NCBI RefSeq assembly: GCF_030253575.1
Contig: NC_080560.1
Coordinates: 13,554,001 to 13,618,000 of the forward strand
Direction of reading: 5' to 3'
DNA from: Rhododendron vialii
Lineage: Eukaryota; Streptophyta; Magnoliopsida; Ericales; Ericaceae
DNA length: 64,000 nucleotides
The notes beneath the pieces were generated by a model, which was given only the letters and a program-made list of their open reading frames with translations, ran no database searches and was not told the origin of the DNA. The stretch's first letter is position 1. Every line of letters begins with the position of its first letter. The position numbers and the translations under genes are program-made. This document shows, in pieces, positions 24,720-35,562 of the stretch.

Positions 24720-25130
24720 CTTCAAACTAATAATACCGATTCATTCTTTTATTACATCCGTTACCACCCATCTGAATTGTACCGTCACAAAAAAAAAAGG
24801 GATCAAAACCCAATCAGTTTTGCAAGTTACAGATATACCCAGATATGCAATTGCATCAAGCTATCGGAAATTGGATCGATACGGATTGGTGTATTGGTGG
24901 GTATCCGAGTCACGGTGGATTTGGTGTGGATCGGTGGAGAATTTAGAGAGATGCGAGAGGGGTAGAGAGAGGACGTAGAGATTTTCGGTGATGAGATTTG
25001 GTGTATATGTAGAGAGAGAGAGAGAGATGGGATTTGGAGGCTGTGAAAGCCAGAAAACACCCTCCTGCGTTGGCGCACGCCGCACGGTTAAAAGGAGGAG
25101 CTACTGTTACATTACCATTTACGGATTGCA
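24720..25130 (-). promoter_or_regulatory. 5' leader/promoter region of the NST1-like gene
   Basis: Immediately upstream of the ATG on the minus strand there is a pyrimidine-rich leader with a (TC)n stretch at about 25012-25030, as is common in plant 5' leaders. The transcription start was not located. Confidence 0.4.
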
Positions 25131-25614
25131 AAAGTTAAATACACACTCACGTATATTACACCATCCGCATCACCCTTTCCACATTTTAAACCAAATTACA
25201 CCTTAAAAATCACATTATTATTTTAGTTATTCACTTTTAAAATGTATACTGTATAAGACTTTTTACGCTTAATTTTTACTCAATTAAATATTCATAATTT
25301 AAAAAAAAACTTCAACCCCAAAAAATTTCCAAACCAACAAAACCAGAACCGGATGGAAAAAGAAAAGGCAAAACCAGAACGTTGGAAGCAAAACAAGCAA
25401 ACCCCCCTCCTCTCTGGGCTTCAAAAGCAATACACTGAGATACCAAAAGCTCTGATAAATTTTTTTATTTTTATTTTTTTACCAAATGCCTTCCCACTGA
25501 AATCTCTCCCTCTCGTCTTCGTGACTTCATCATCTTCAGCTTTCTGTTTTGAATAGTAAGTCTGTCTATACAGAAAAAATTGTGCACAAGTTTTATCGTG
25601 GAGTAGTTCTAGGA
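25131..25614. other. Intergenic, no gene seen
   Basis: AT-rich sequence with A and T homopolymer runs. No exon or defined element. Confidence 0.5.
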
Positions 25615-25752
25615 CCACACTTTTTTTACACATCCAAATGCACACCCACACACACAAGTGTGTGGGCTCTACACACACTAGACACTCTAGTGTGTGTGGG
25701 GCCCACACACTTGTGTGTATGGGTGTGTATTTGGGTGTGTAAAAAGGATATG
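25615..25752. repeat. Near-perfect hairpin of CACA/TGTG repeats
   Basis: The left arm (TTTTTTTACACATCCAAATGCA, CACCCACACACACAAGTGTG, TGGGCTCTACACACACTAG) pairs with the right arm around a centre near ACACTCTAGTGT. Arms are about 60 bases. It is probably a small foldback element. Confidence 0.8.
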
Positions 25753-25775
25753 GTTGTAGAATTATTGTTTATTGT

Positions 25776-26056
25776 GGGGCTCATCACGGGTCTACACAAA
25801 TAATTCAAACTGTTTATTAAATGTAAAATATTTTTTCAATGGTCTTTACAACAAATCAGCTCAATCTAATACTTATAGGTGGTTGATCCAATCATCTAAC
25901 TTTTCATTATCCGAAAATCTAAATGAAAAATTAGATGATTAGATCGAACACCTATAAATATCGAATTGATCTGATTTTTTGCGGAGACCCTTGTAAAAAT
26001 GTTTTTACATTTAATGAATGGTTCGGATCATTTGTGTGAGATCCGTGGTAGACCCT
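25776..26056. mobile_element. Foldback MITE
   Basis: The left arm (GGGTCTACACAAATAATTCAA, TTTATTAAATGTAAAATATTTTT, ATCAGCTCAATCTAATACTTATAGG) is the approximate inverse of the right arm (CCTATAAATATCGAATTGATCTG, ATGTTTTTACATTTAATGAATGG, ATCATTTGTGTGAGATCC). The element at about 39230-39625 shares its inner motifs, so they may be related. Confidence 0.7.
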
Positions 26057-26201
26057 GCAACAAAATCTATGTACAATCTGTGTGCAATTATCTGTGTCAT
26101 TAGCAGCGTTTAACAAAGAAACATCACCGCTTATCCATTTGGAAGCTTACTAAAATAATGAATGACTTAATGAATAGTGACTCGTGGGAATAAACAAGTT
26201 A

Positions 26202-26566
26202 GAGCATCTCCAATAGGAGATGTCAAATATGACGTGGACAGTACAACGGTAATTTTTGGCATCAATTCACCTTCCAATCCAGATGCCTTCTATTAGGCCA
26301 AATCCTACGTGGCATTTGACATGGATGAAAGGGGGAGGAAGCATGCCAACTTTGACTACCCACTTCTTGCCTGCCAAATTTCGAAAATGATTGTTTGGAT
26401 TTTGACATTAAGGGTTGGAGAGGGATAGTTTGATGTCAAATAAATAGAATTCGGCATAAGGGTTGGAAAGGAAGGCTTTGATGTCAAATTGGAGAAGCCA
26501 AAATGTCATATCAGCCTTCAAAAAAAATTGACATCCCTAATTTGAAGTCAAGGGTTGGAGATGCTC
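26202..26566. mobile_element. Tourist-like MITE (PIF/Harbinger), TTA duplication
   Basis: Begins GAGCATCTCCAATAGG and ends GGTTGGAGATGCTC, flanked by TTA at 26199-26201 and 26567-26569. Length 365 bp. This is the typical 3-bp target duplication of PIF/Harbinger-derived MITEs. Confidence 0.9.
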
Positions 26567-26808
26567 TTACTATATCAAAATTAGAGTTTTTTCAAAGTAG
26601 AGAGGGAGAAAGAGAGGCTGATGTTGGGGGGGTTTGGGATTTTTTTTCCTATTTTGGCTCTTTAATTTAATTTGAAAAGGAAAGTAAAGAGGTACATGAG
26701 GATGCTCTTATATATTCTCTCTTTTTTTCTCATAGGAATGTACTATTGTACTTTGGCACGGTGTCGTGTTGGGTTTGGATTTTGCAAAAGGTTTTTGAAA
26801 ATAATGAA

Positions 26809-26930
26809 GGGTCTGGCTAAATACAGCTGCGAATTTACTACATGTAGCCAATTCATAAAGGGGAATTCAAAAATTTCTTATTATGAATTGGCTACATGTA
26901 GTAAATTCGCAATTGTATTTAGCAGCACTC
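26809..26930. mobile_element. 122-bp MITE, copy 2, 8-bp TSD
   Basis: Begins GGGTCTGGCTAAATACAGCT, then GCGAATTTACTACATGTAGCCAATTCATAA. The inverted copy ends GTATTTAGCAGCACTC. Flanked by ATAATGAA on both sides (26801-26808, 26931-26938). Same length and same TIR as the copy at 2779-2900. Confidence 0.9.
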
Positions 26931-27016
26931 ATAATGAATGAAGAGATAGAGAAAATTTATTAAAAATTATGTTCAAAAATTTTGAGACCCAAAATGAACA
27001 AAGTCGATCTTGGCCT

Positions 27017-27265
27017 TAGGGCTGCAAACAAATCGAATTACTCGCGAACAGCTTGAGACTCGGTTCATTAGGACTCGACTCGACTTGGTTAGTAATTTTC
27101 AATCGAGCTGAAATCAAGCTCAAGTTTTGGACTGTTTAATAAACAAGCTGAGCTTAACATTGCAAAGTTTAGTTTGGCTCATTTAGTAAATGAATCGAGC
27201 TTGATTCGAACAATTAAGCTGCACTCGAATACAACAAAGCTCGACTCAACTCGCTTGTAGCCCTA
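27017..27265. mobile_element. MITE with TAGGGCTGCAAAC end, copy 1
   Basis: Starts TAGGGCTGCAAACAAATCG and ends CTTGTAGCCCTA. The interior is dominated by CGAGCT / AGCTCG phrases. Related elements are at 27574-27839 and, decayed, near 34290-34515. No coding frame. Confidence 0.7.
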
Positions 27266-27573
27266 CGGCGATGGTTCACTAAAATCAATCAAACTTAACA
27301 AGCCTTATTGCTACCAAAGAAAAAGGTCTTCAATGTACATTTTAAAACTGAAAAAAACTAAACATGAAATGAGGACACAAAGATGAATAAATTCATTAAA
27401 GTTTTTACACAATTCGGCTTGTGGGCAAAGCCATGATTTGCATTAATTTAAACCAACGGGCCAATTAGGGAAAAAATTAGGTATGCGATGTGTGAAAATT
27501 AAGTTTTGTTCCTTTAAAGTATCATAGAACTTGTTAACAAATCGTTCATAGCATGTACGCATGACTCGTGGAC

Positions 27574-27839
27574 TAGGGCTGTTTTAAATGAGCCGAGTCG
27601 AGCTTTGTCGACTTCGAGTTTGGCCCGTTTACCAAACGAGCCAAAAACTTGAGCTCGAGCTTTAACGAGTTGAGCCCCTTAACAAATCGAGCTCAGTCAT
27701 TTACTAAATGAGCCTCTTTAATCGAGCCGAGTTTCTGTCGAACGAGCATTTACTAAACGAGCCGAAAACACGAACTCGAGCTCTGTTCGTTTACTAAATG
27801 AACCGAACTCGCAAACTGCTCTGTTCGTTTACGGCCCTA
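27574..27839. mobile_element. MITE with TAGGGCTG end, copy 2
   Basis: Starts TAGGGCTGTTTTAAATGAGC and ends TTACGGCCCTA. Same CGAGCT-rich interior as the element at 27017-27265. Confidence 0.7.
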
Positions 27840-28158
27840 CTTGTGATATTAAAATGCAACAGTGAACAACCATGTGCAAAAATTATACTAAGAGTAAAAT
27901 TGTTTTGCATATTTTTATCAGGGACAGAGAATTTTTTATGCCTTCTCAAGTACGTGGCAAAAATCATAGTAAAAGAAATACTGATTTTTTTTTTGGCTGG
28001 AGTCGAGGCCTATGCGGACCCCTTGAATCCTTGATTCATCCACCCATGTGACTTGTTATTGCCTGTGTGAATAAACTTACCATATATATTATAAAATAAT
28101 TGAATGGATTGGTAATTCAATAATATAAGATAATTGAATTCAAAGTTCCAGTCAACCA

Positions 28159-28544
28159 AGGCTCCGTTTGTTTGGGTGTAAAATGTTTTATCTATTTTTC
28201 GGTGTTTGATTGTATAAAAAATGAAAAAAATATTTTACATCCATTAATTGGATGAAAATGACTTACCCTTAAAACTTCCGTAAGTTATTTTCCAAAATGA
28301 ACCCGCTGCCTTCTACTACAATTCTCAATTTTCTCGATCGTCAGTCCAGATCCACGTTCAATGCCAATATTCTTATATCTCTCCACCGTTTAACCCCTCC
28401 CCCTCTCTCTACGTACACTATTTTGTTGATTTCTGAAAATATTTTCAAGTGCCAACCAAATACCGGAAAATAAAAGTTTGAAGTTTGTTTTTTGAAAAAA
28501 TATTTTACATTGTAAAACACTTTACATCGAAATAAACATAGCCT
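28159..28544. mobile_element. MITE with AGGCTCCGTTTGTTTGG end, copy 1
   Basis: Begins AGGCTCCGTTTGTTTGGGTG, then TAAAATGTTTTATCTATTTTTCGG. Ends TTACATCGAAATAAACATAGCCT. The ends are inverted copies (AGGCT...AGCCT). An inverted relative lies at 30117-30519; partial copies lie near 40566-40686 and 41695-41834. Confidence 0.75.
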
Positions 28545-30116
28545 AAATACTTTTTTTTTTTTTTGGCAGTTAACTACTAAATACTATTCTTATTCCGGTA
28601 TTTGGTTGCCAAAATCAGGTTATATTATATTAGAGTAGGTTGCCAAAATACTTTTTTTTTTTTGGCTGTTTACATTCAGTTTATATGCTAATTTGCTAAA
28701 ATTGCATAAAAATTTAAAACTGAGTGACACAATTAGGTTGTGTTCTTATGAATTTAACTTAAGTTTTTGCTACCAAAGAAAATGGTCTTCAAAGTTGACC
28801 TATTCTGCTAAAAAGTGGTTATTTTCCAAAATACTTGGGTAAAAGTAAAAAACAAAATTACTTTTCTGATTCCTCTCTTCGAGACGAATCAATCAATTCA
28901 CAAAAGTTGAACGCAAAACTAACAAATGCAAAAACAGATTCAAATAAAGACAACCAACTTAATTTAAGATAAGTTTAGGAGAACTCGCCCTTAATAAGCC
29001 TTTAAAGGTGGCATGGGAGTTGCGATGGTGACGTAGCGATGGTGGTACAATTCATAAAGCTACGGAGACATATAGTGACATGAACAATGATGGCAAATGG
29101 TGTGGTGGTGGTAGAACTTCTACCGTAGAAGCAATGAGATGTGGTGTTGTGCAATGGTAGTAGTGGTTTGACCGTTTTAGTGTAGTGTGATACCACCACA
29201 CTACTTCTAGCACTTCGACTTTTACCTTCACCACCACAATCAAGCAACTATATATTGTGATATGTAGATGACAATAATGTTTGGTGTTGACGGTGAGAGT
29301 GGTTGTAGTGGTGTTGGCAGCAACTATTGCGGTGGTGTGGAGGAGATGATAGTGGTACATGGTGGTGCAAGACTATGAAAAATTCAAGAAATATGAATAC
29401 TTTTAAATCAATTTCAAGAAAATTTCAACTATTGTATTCAACCGTACATAATTTCATTCCTTCTCTTGCCAAGGCTATAGTTATATTTGCAAATAAGTGG
29501 CCAGGTCCAAGGCGGTGGCTCTGGCTACATACTACCCAGTGACCGGAGGTTTATTTTTTTGTTTTTATTTTCTTTTGTTTCTTGTTACTCTCCAGTTATG
29601 GAGAGTTTTGTTCCCTGCATAGAACTCTATCTACCTTCTATGGATATTGCTTTTCTGTACATGATGAGATCCTACTTAATCCACATGGATAATCCGAAAG
29701 CTGTTTTTTTTTCCAACGGAGGGCTCCGGATTTATTGAATAAGAAGTTAGAAAGGCATTCCATTTTCCTATTGAATTATTTGTTTTAAGAAAATTATGTT
29801 TGATATGTCTTGGTCAATGATTTCATTGACTGTAGTGGCTTGTAGGTCGTGGTTGCCGGAGGCATCCTCCTCCCGCCGGATTGGGAGATCTAGGTGGGTG
29901 GATGAAGTCTGCTCCGGTATGGCGAATTTCGTCCGATTCTGTTATCGGTTTTTCTCTTTTTTCTGGTTCTTTTCTTTGGTGTCCCCTATGTGGGATTTCT
30001 CCTTGTTTGTGGGGCTTCTATCACCCTGTGTGGGTATTTTCGGTTGTTTTCTGCAATGCTCTGTCTATTTGGAGCGATGGGTTTAGTTGAAATTGGGTGT
30101 AGTCTTCTTTAAACTG
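28545..30116. other. Intergenic, no gene seen
   Basis: Poly-T runs at about 28552 and 28650. A GGTGGT/TGTGGT-rich stretch lies at 29020-29370. From 29570 to 30090 the text resembles a spliced or decayed plant gene end in base composition, but no family or consistent frame is recognised. Confidence 0.4.
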
Positions 30117-30519
30117 AGGCTCCATTTGTTTCGATGTAAAATGTTTTACAATGTAAAATATTTTTTCAGAAAACAAAGTTCAAACTTTTATTTCCTGGTG
30201 TTTGGTTGGCACTTGAAAAATATTTTCAGAAATCGACAAAATAGTGTATAGAGAGAGAAGGAGGCTTAAACGGTGGAAAGATTTGCGAATATTGGAATTG
30301 AACGTGGGTCAGGATTGATAATCGAGGAAACTGAGCAATGAAAATTGCAGTAGAAGGCAGTGAGTTCATTTCGAAAAATAACTTGTGGAAGATTTAAGAG
30401 TCAGTCATTTTTATCCAATTAATGAAAAATATTTTACATATAAAATATTTTCTTCATTTTTTACACAACCAAATACCGAAAAATAGATAAAACATTTTAC
30501 GCCCAAACAAACAGAGCCT
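30117..30519. mobile_element. MITE with AGGCTCC end, copy 2 (inverted)
   Basis: Starts AGGCTCCATTTGTTTCGATG and ends TTTACGCCCAAACAAACAGAGCCT. Against 28159-28544 the order of inner motifs is reversed (ACAATGTAAAATATTTTTTCA near the left end, ATAGATAAAACATTTTACGC near the right end). Confidence 0.75.
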
Positions 30520-31123
30520 GAGTCTCCTCCTATTTGGTTTCTTGATCTCTTGTTTAGGGATAGAGTTTTCTCTTGATGTACTGTTTCTTAGATCTATAAC
30601 ATCACCTGTTACCCTGGCAACCATAACACCTTGATTACTATTTATAAAAAAAAAAATAGAATAAATTTATTGAGCCAAAATACTAGCAATTGTTTAAGTT
30701 TGATTTGTCTTCACGTAGGGAATCGATCTTGGATGATCTTTACCTTTGGACATACGAGGCGCACTATATATATATATATATAAAACTGAGCCCTCAGTTA
30801 CATTTTTTATTTTACAAAACTTTAGAGGGAACGTGACAGTATACTTAAGTTAAACAGAAGTGCAATTTCTCATCTCTCTTTTTTTTGTGTGGTTATTTAT
30901 GCACAATGTACACCTGTTCGAGATCCTATTATGAGTATAGAAATCTCCTGCACTGTAAATGTAAAAACGTACTGTGTGGGTCCACTTTGAATTACACACA
31001 AGCTATTAGCGTTGTTTATTGGTTGTTGATTTTGGAGCTTCGACTTTGTACACAAGACACTTCACTTTTTGTTCTTATTACGTGAAGTTTCTAATTTATT
31101 CTTCCACTTTAACCCCCAAAACT

Positions 31124-31125
<2 letters not shown>

Positions 31126-31170
<45 letters not shown>
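31126..31170. repeat. (CT)n microsatellite
   Basis: About 45 bases of uninterrupted CT. It lies between an inverted-repeat arm and the U-box fragment. Confidence 0.95.
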
Positions 31171-31172
<2 letters not shown>

Positions 31173-31199
31173 CAGTTATCAAAAATCCTATGAACCAAG

Positions 31200-31566
31200 G
31201 CCGATCTCAACTAGATAAAAAAAAAAGAAGAAAAAAGTTGACCTCGCCCTCCCTATCATCTTCTTCTCTAAAGACTCCATGATTTTAAGGATGGCATTTT
31301 GGAGGGAGGTGTGATCGGGTGCGGTGGGGTGTTGGGTACCGCAGTTATCGCACCACTTGAGGATCATGGATTTGAGGGCGGAATTGGGGGTTCCGATTGT
31401 GAAATCGGGTTTTGAACCACCAAGGAGTGAAGGAGAGAACCCTAGGTTGCGGCAGGCTTGTACGAATGTTCTCTCGAAGGTTTGACCCTAAGAAATGACA
31501 ATCGGGTTAAACATTAAGGAGTCGAATATGGGGCAGATGAATTTGGTGGGTGGGTCATTGTTTTTG
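31200..31566 (-). pseudogene. U-box E3 ubiquitin ligase fragment
   Basis: Minus-strand translation shows the start of a plant U-box domain: P-P-T-K-F-I-C-P-I, then S-L-M-F-N-P-I-V-I-S, then G-Q-T-F-E-R, C-R-N-L-G-F-S-P, then P-N-S-A-L-K-S-M-I and W-C. This is the usual PUB order of U-box motifs. An in-frame TAG (31490-31488) stands where the family has Ser just before G-Q-T, and no ARM-repeat region follows. So it is a broken, truncated copy. Its flanks (about 31082-31135 and 31740-31797) are inverted copies of each other. Confidence 0.65.
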
Positions 31567-31839
31567 GAGTGTTGATGGGACAGATAACTTGAACATAGAG
31601 GGGAGAGAGAGAGGTTTGATCGGAGGGGGTGGATTTGTCAAAGAGAGAGACGGGGGGGGGGGGGGGGGGGGTGGGTGTGAGGTCGGTGTTGGTTCAGTGA
31701 TTTGAAGTTTGATTGCTAGTTTTGGGGGTTGAGCGAGAGAGAGGGGTTGGTTTTGGGTGGTTAAGAAGGAAGGATAAATTAGAAACTTCATCTAATGAAT
31801 TGGGGGATGGTGATGTGTAGGGGTGTACGCAGTACCGTG

Positions 31840-31985
31840 CTGCACACTTCCGAGCTGTCGGATCATGCATCCGACGGTTCAGATCTCATCTTGGCAAAGA
31901 ACGGCTTTCGATCGTTGGTTACCTAAATGAGATCCAAGCCGTCGGATTGAGATCCGATGGCTCGGAGGTGTGCACTCACTGAACA
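31840..31985. repeat. GC-rich hairpin / small foldback element
   Basis: The left half (GTGCTGCACACTTCCGAGCT, GTCGGATCATGCATCCGACG) pairs with the right half (CCGTCGGATTGAGATCCGAT, GGCTCGGAGGTGTGCACTCA). Length about 145 bases. No coding frame. Confidence 0.6.
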
Positions 31986-32486
31986 ACACCAACCCGAAGT
32001 CGTCATCTGATGGGAACAAAAAGTGGAGTGCCTATAATCTATATATAAAGTTGGAGTCTTACACTATTTTTGTAAAAGATCAACTTATATAATTGAATAT
32101 TATTAAGTGCTTAATTAATTTCCAAATTTAGATTCAAAATTATGGACTATAAATCATAAACCAAAAACTTGAAGGGACCGATCAAGAGTTTAATGTATTC
32201 TATTTAACATATGATTACCAAAAAAATCATAAAAAAAATAGTATATATCTTTTACAAAATGAAAGACTTTGATTCGAAGACTACGGTTGGGCCACGAAAC
32301 ATGTGTACATTTGTTGGACAATAAATTTCTACACCCATACAATTATAGGTTCGTCCCTCAACAGAGCTTAAAACACAATTTTGTTTGAATGAGTCTGAGA
32401 CTCTGAGGTGATTTGATCCATGTAGATTCATTTATATCTAACGATTGGAATTACATTTAGTAAGGGCGTGTATTTTTATATTAATA
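31986..32486. other. Intergenic, no gene seen
   Basis: AT-rich; no exon or element recognised. Confidence 0.5.
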
Positions 32487-32722
32487 CTTCCTCCGTTCTA
32501 ATTCTTTACTTTTTTTTGGGAGTCTATGACATTTTTCAATTGAGTATATCTTGCAATTTTTAATCTTGTAGGTGATTTTAAGAGTATCGTTTAAAAGAAC
32601 TCATTAAGATCTATCAAATAAGATTCATATCGCATAAAAAAAGTATTACCAATTAATAGTTATAATTACTTTTTTATCCGGTTGGGATAAGATGAGGGAT
32701 AAAAGAATGGGGACAGAGAGCG
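32487..32722. mobile_element. Decayed Stowaway MITE
   Basis: Flanked by TA. Starts CTTCCTCCGTTCTAATTCTT and ends GAATGGGGACAGAGAGCG, a mutated version of the CTCCCTCCGTCCC ... GGGACGGAG pattern. Length 236 bp, close to the intact copy at 4194-4418. Confidence 0.75.
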
Positions 32723-34057
32723 TAATAAAAATTACTAGAGTATATTTTATTTATTTTATAAATTTGTATTGCTACTCGCGAGGTCCAAAGAAGAGATGAT
32801 ATTTTATACCTTCAACCTAATTACCTAAAGAATAAGGTATTGATAACTTGAAATTTAGGGGATTTTAACCCCCACGGATAGAAATTTTAAGAATTTTTTT
32901 TTTTCACTCAAAGGAATTGCAGGGTCTAATTCAATAGAAATTTTCCTAATTAACCTAGAATTAATATAACACGTAAGAGTATTTAGAGTTGTGCCGAGCT
33001 GGATTGCCCTACACCCCTTGGGACGACCCTCCTTGTTCTCGCTAATGATTAACTTATGCACCACAGTTTTTTGGTTTTGTCCTCATTCAAATTTTTTCGC
33101 ATTTATTTGTTTTACGCCAATTATTTATGCGATATGGGTGAGTAAGGACGAGATGAATCGAAAAAGTAAAAAATTATAACTTTTAAACAAGTATTTTTGA
33201 AAAATATTTAAGAAAAAGTCCAAAAATTGACTTTTTGAGCTTTTCTTTGGATATTTCCCAATATACTTGTGTAAAAGTTAATTTTTTTCCTTTTTTCTGA
33301 TTTCTCTTGTTCTTACTCACCCATATCACGTAAAGTTTGGTGTAAAATTAATAAATGAAAAAAAAAGAATAAAGACAACCAAAAAAAAATTTATGTATAA
33401 GTTAATCACTAGCGTAAACACTCTAGACACATAATCCTTTAAAATAGGATTCGCTCGTACTTTCAATCCTTACTCTGCACTCGCACTCTCATGAATTCCC
33501 GGTTGTTTTAGGGTGTGTTCCACTAATACAATAGGAATATTTAAATATCTATCCTTTTTATTCATGCCATGTAAGAATTCATCCCGCCCTTTTTTTATGC
33601 TTATATTTTCATCATCTTAGAGTGTGAATTATCTTTCTTACTCTTTCACTATGATATACATATATTATATTATATTGTTTTCTTAATTTAGTGGGATTGG
33701 ATTGGATTGTTTTTCCAATTTAATGGGATTGAATTGGATTATTTTCCTAATTCAGTGGGATTTGGCAAATTTAAATATAATTGATTACTTTTATTTTTAT
33801 TTTTATTTTTTTTTATCATGGAATGTATTTGTGGAATTGATTTTTTTTAGGAATATAAAATGATAAGTTGACCATATCTTTGAATGTTTTCTTTAATCTT
33901 CGAGTTAGCCAACCAAACAACAAAAAATCATATTTTCCATTGATATTATTATACGGAACATGGCTAAATTACCATTAAAAAAAGAAATAACATTAAGGGA
34001 TTTGATATACCATAATAACAGATAGGACCATAAATTTTAAGATTTCATCCAAAAAAT

Positions 34058-34096
<39 letters not shown>

Positions 34097-34600
34097 TTAT
34101 ATAAGGGCAGTTCTGGGATTATTTTAAAATGGGGATGAAATCATAACTGTTCAAAAAGTGCGAGATGAATACTTAAATTGGATGAAATTTGAGGATGGAT
34201 TTTAAGTCTCCCAATACAATAAGTAATTATTTTTATTTTTGAATTAAATGTAATTTATTATGAGAGTACTTAAAAAATAAAAACCTTAGAGTAAGGCTGT
34301 AAATAAACCAAGCAGCTCGCAAGTTTGGCTAGACTCATTTAGTAAACGAGCCGAGTTAGAGCTCGAGTTTTTGGCTCGTTTAGCTTGTTCGATAAAAGTT
34401 TGGCTCGATTATTGAGATTCATTTAGTAGATAACTCAGCATGACTTGTTTAAGGTAGGACTCGAATTGTTAAGATTTGGGCCGAACTTGAACTTGAATTA
34501 TCGACTTATTTGGTAACTCATCTCCCTCCCTCAACAGTGACAGTGACTAAGGTTCAAGTACCACATAGGCCTCTGGACCCCTTGGTAATGTATTGGAAAA
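32723..34600. other. Intergenic, no gene seen; relics
   Basis: Very AT-rich. It holds an (AT)n run at about 34060-34093, an inverted pair of 'TTATTTATGCGATATGGGTGAG' and 'CTCACCCATATCACGTAAAG' (about 33120 and 33306), and a decayed CGAGCT-rich MITE at about 34290-34515. The stretch GGTTCAAGTACCAC (34552) with a following A run looks like the tail of a SINE. No gene. Confidence 0.45.
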
Positions 34601-34761
34601 AAAAAAAAAAATCATCTAGAGTTGTGTACGAAGGTGGGTACGTTTCCTAGGCTTTTTCTCTTCCCTGTAAGGCTTCGGATACATCTACATCCAAACACCC
34701 CCTCGATAAAGTCTCCGTTCGTATCCCACCGGAGAAACCTCTCGCTCTCTTCCCAGATCAC

Positions 34762-34782
34762 CTCTCTCTCTCTCTCTCTCTC
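34762..34782 (+). promoter_or_regulatory. (CT)n tract in the TMCO1 leader
   Basis: A CT run that ends three bases before the TMCO1 start codon, as often seen in plant 5' leaders. It supports the ATG at 34786 as the start. Confidence 0.6.
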
Positions 34783-34785
34783 AAA

Positions 34786-35376
34786 ATGGCCTCCTCCCTC
34801 TTCACCGGCTTCAAATACTCCGACAGCCTCACCGTCGTCTGCATCTCCCTCTTTACCGCCTTACTCTGCGAAGCCATCTCCTGGCTCCTCATCTACCGCA
34901 CCACCTCCTACAAATCCCTCAAGTCCTCCATCGACAAAGCCTCCAAAAAGCTCGAAACCATGAAGACCGACACCCCAACCAACCCCTCCTCCAAACCCCT
35001 CCTCAAAAAATCCAAGACCAAGAAAATCGACCGCGTCGAGTCCTCCCTCAAGGAGTCCTCCCGTGACCTCTCCCTCTTCAAGTTCAAGTCCGGCGCCGTC
35101 GTCGCGCTCGTCCTCTTCGTTGTCTTCGGATTGCTGAATTCGCTGTTCGAGGGGAAGGCGGTGGCCAAGATACCGTTTGTCCCGATTCGGTTGGTGCAGA
35201 AGATGAGTCATAGGGGGTTGCAGGGGGAGGACATGACGGATTGCTCGATGGCTTTTCTCTACTTCTTGTGCTCGATTAGTATTAGGACGAACTTGCAGAA
35301 GTTTCTGGGGTTTTCGCCGCCGAGAGGGGCTGTTGGGGGCGGGCTCTTCCCCGTGCCCGATCCGAAAACCAGTTGA
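34786..35376 (+). CDS. TMCO1-like ER calcium-channel / membrane insertase protein
   Basis: 196 residues, no intron, start ATG right after a (CT)n leader, stop TGA. Layout matches TMCO1 (DUF106, Oxa1 superfamily). A first membrane segment at about 12-33 includes A-L-L-C-E-A-I-S-W. A charged coiled coil (about 37-90) includes S-K-K-L-E. A second membrane segment lies at about 98-120 and ends in F-G-L-L-N-S-L-F. Then come the strongly conserved block V-A-K-I-P-F-V-P-I, S-H-R-G-L-Q-G-E-D-M-T-D-C-S, a third hydrophobic segment F-L-Y-F-L-C-S-I-S-I-R and the G-F-S-P-P-R tail. Animal TMCO1 is an ER protein described as a Ca2+ load-activated channel and as part of the multipass translocon; the plant role is inferred. 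Length is close to the animal protein. Codons in the first half are strikingly C-ending, against an AT-rich background. Confidence 0.95.
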   Translation: MASSLFTGFKYSDSLTVVCISLFTALLCEAISWLLIYRTTSYKSLKSSIDKASKKLETMKTDTPTNPSSKPLLKKSKTKKIDRVESSLKESSRDLSLFKFKSGAVVALVLFVVFGLLNSLFEGKAVAKIPFVPIRLVQKMSHRGLQGEDMTDCSMAFLYFLCSISIRTNLQKFLGFSPPRGAVGGGLFPVPDPKTS

Positions 35377-35416
35377 TCGGGTCGGATCCGATGATCTGCG
35401 TTTGGAGTAAATATTC

Positions 35417-35562
35417 AATGCCCCTGGCGTGTCATCACGTGGTGCCGCAGGCCCTTTCCCACTGCATATTGCAGTGGGATCCACACACCTTGCCTTGGGT
35501 CCCACCGCACATTGTGGCGGGGAAAGGCCTGGGCACCACATGGCTGTGGCCAAGGGCATAGG
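35417..35562. mobile_element. Small TIR element just after TMCO1
   Basis: Left TGCCCCTGGCGTGTCATCAC plus GTGGTGCCGCAGGCCCTTTCCC. Inverted right GGGGAAAGGCCTGGGCACCAC plus TGTGGCCAAGGGCATA. Internal hairpin CCCACTGCATATTGCAGTGGG. It starts about 40 bases after the stop codon and may lie in the TMCO1 3' untranslated region. Confidence 0.7.

Larger units (their letters stand above)
31082..31797. mobile_element. Possible Pack-type element carrying the U-box fragment
   Basis: The left edge TGAAGTTTCTAATTTATTCT and the inverted right edge (AGAAACTTCA, about 31788-31797) match over roughly 50 bases (TGAAGTTTCTAATTTATYCTTCC..CTTTAACC). A gene fragment lies between them. No target duplication could be read, so assignment to Mutator is only a suggestion. 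A run of 20 G at 31652-31671 lies inside. Confidence 0.35.

Noticed and set aside
34622..34963. 113-codon plus-strand frame overlapping the TMCO1 start
   Set aside because: Different frame from TMCO1, Ser/Pro-rich text from the leader and C-rich codons.
34861..35559. 232-codon open frame on the minus strand opposite TMCO1
   Set aside because: It mirrors the C/G-rich codons of TMCO1; composition is Gly/Glu/Arg-biased and no family fits.
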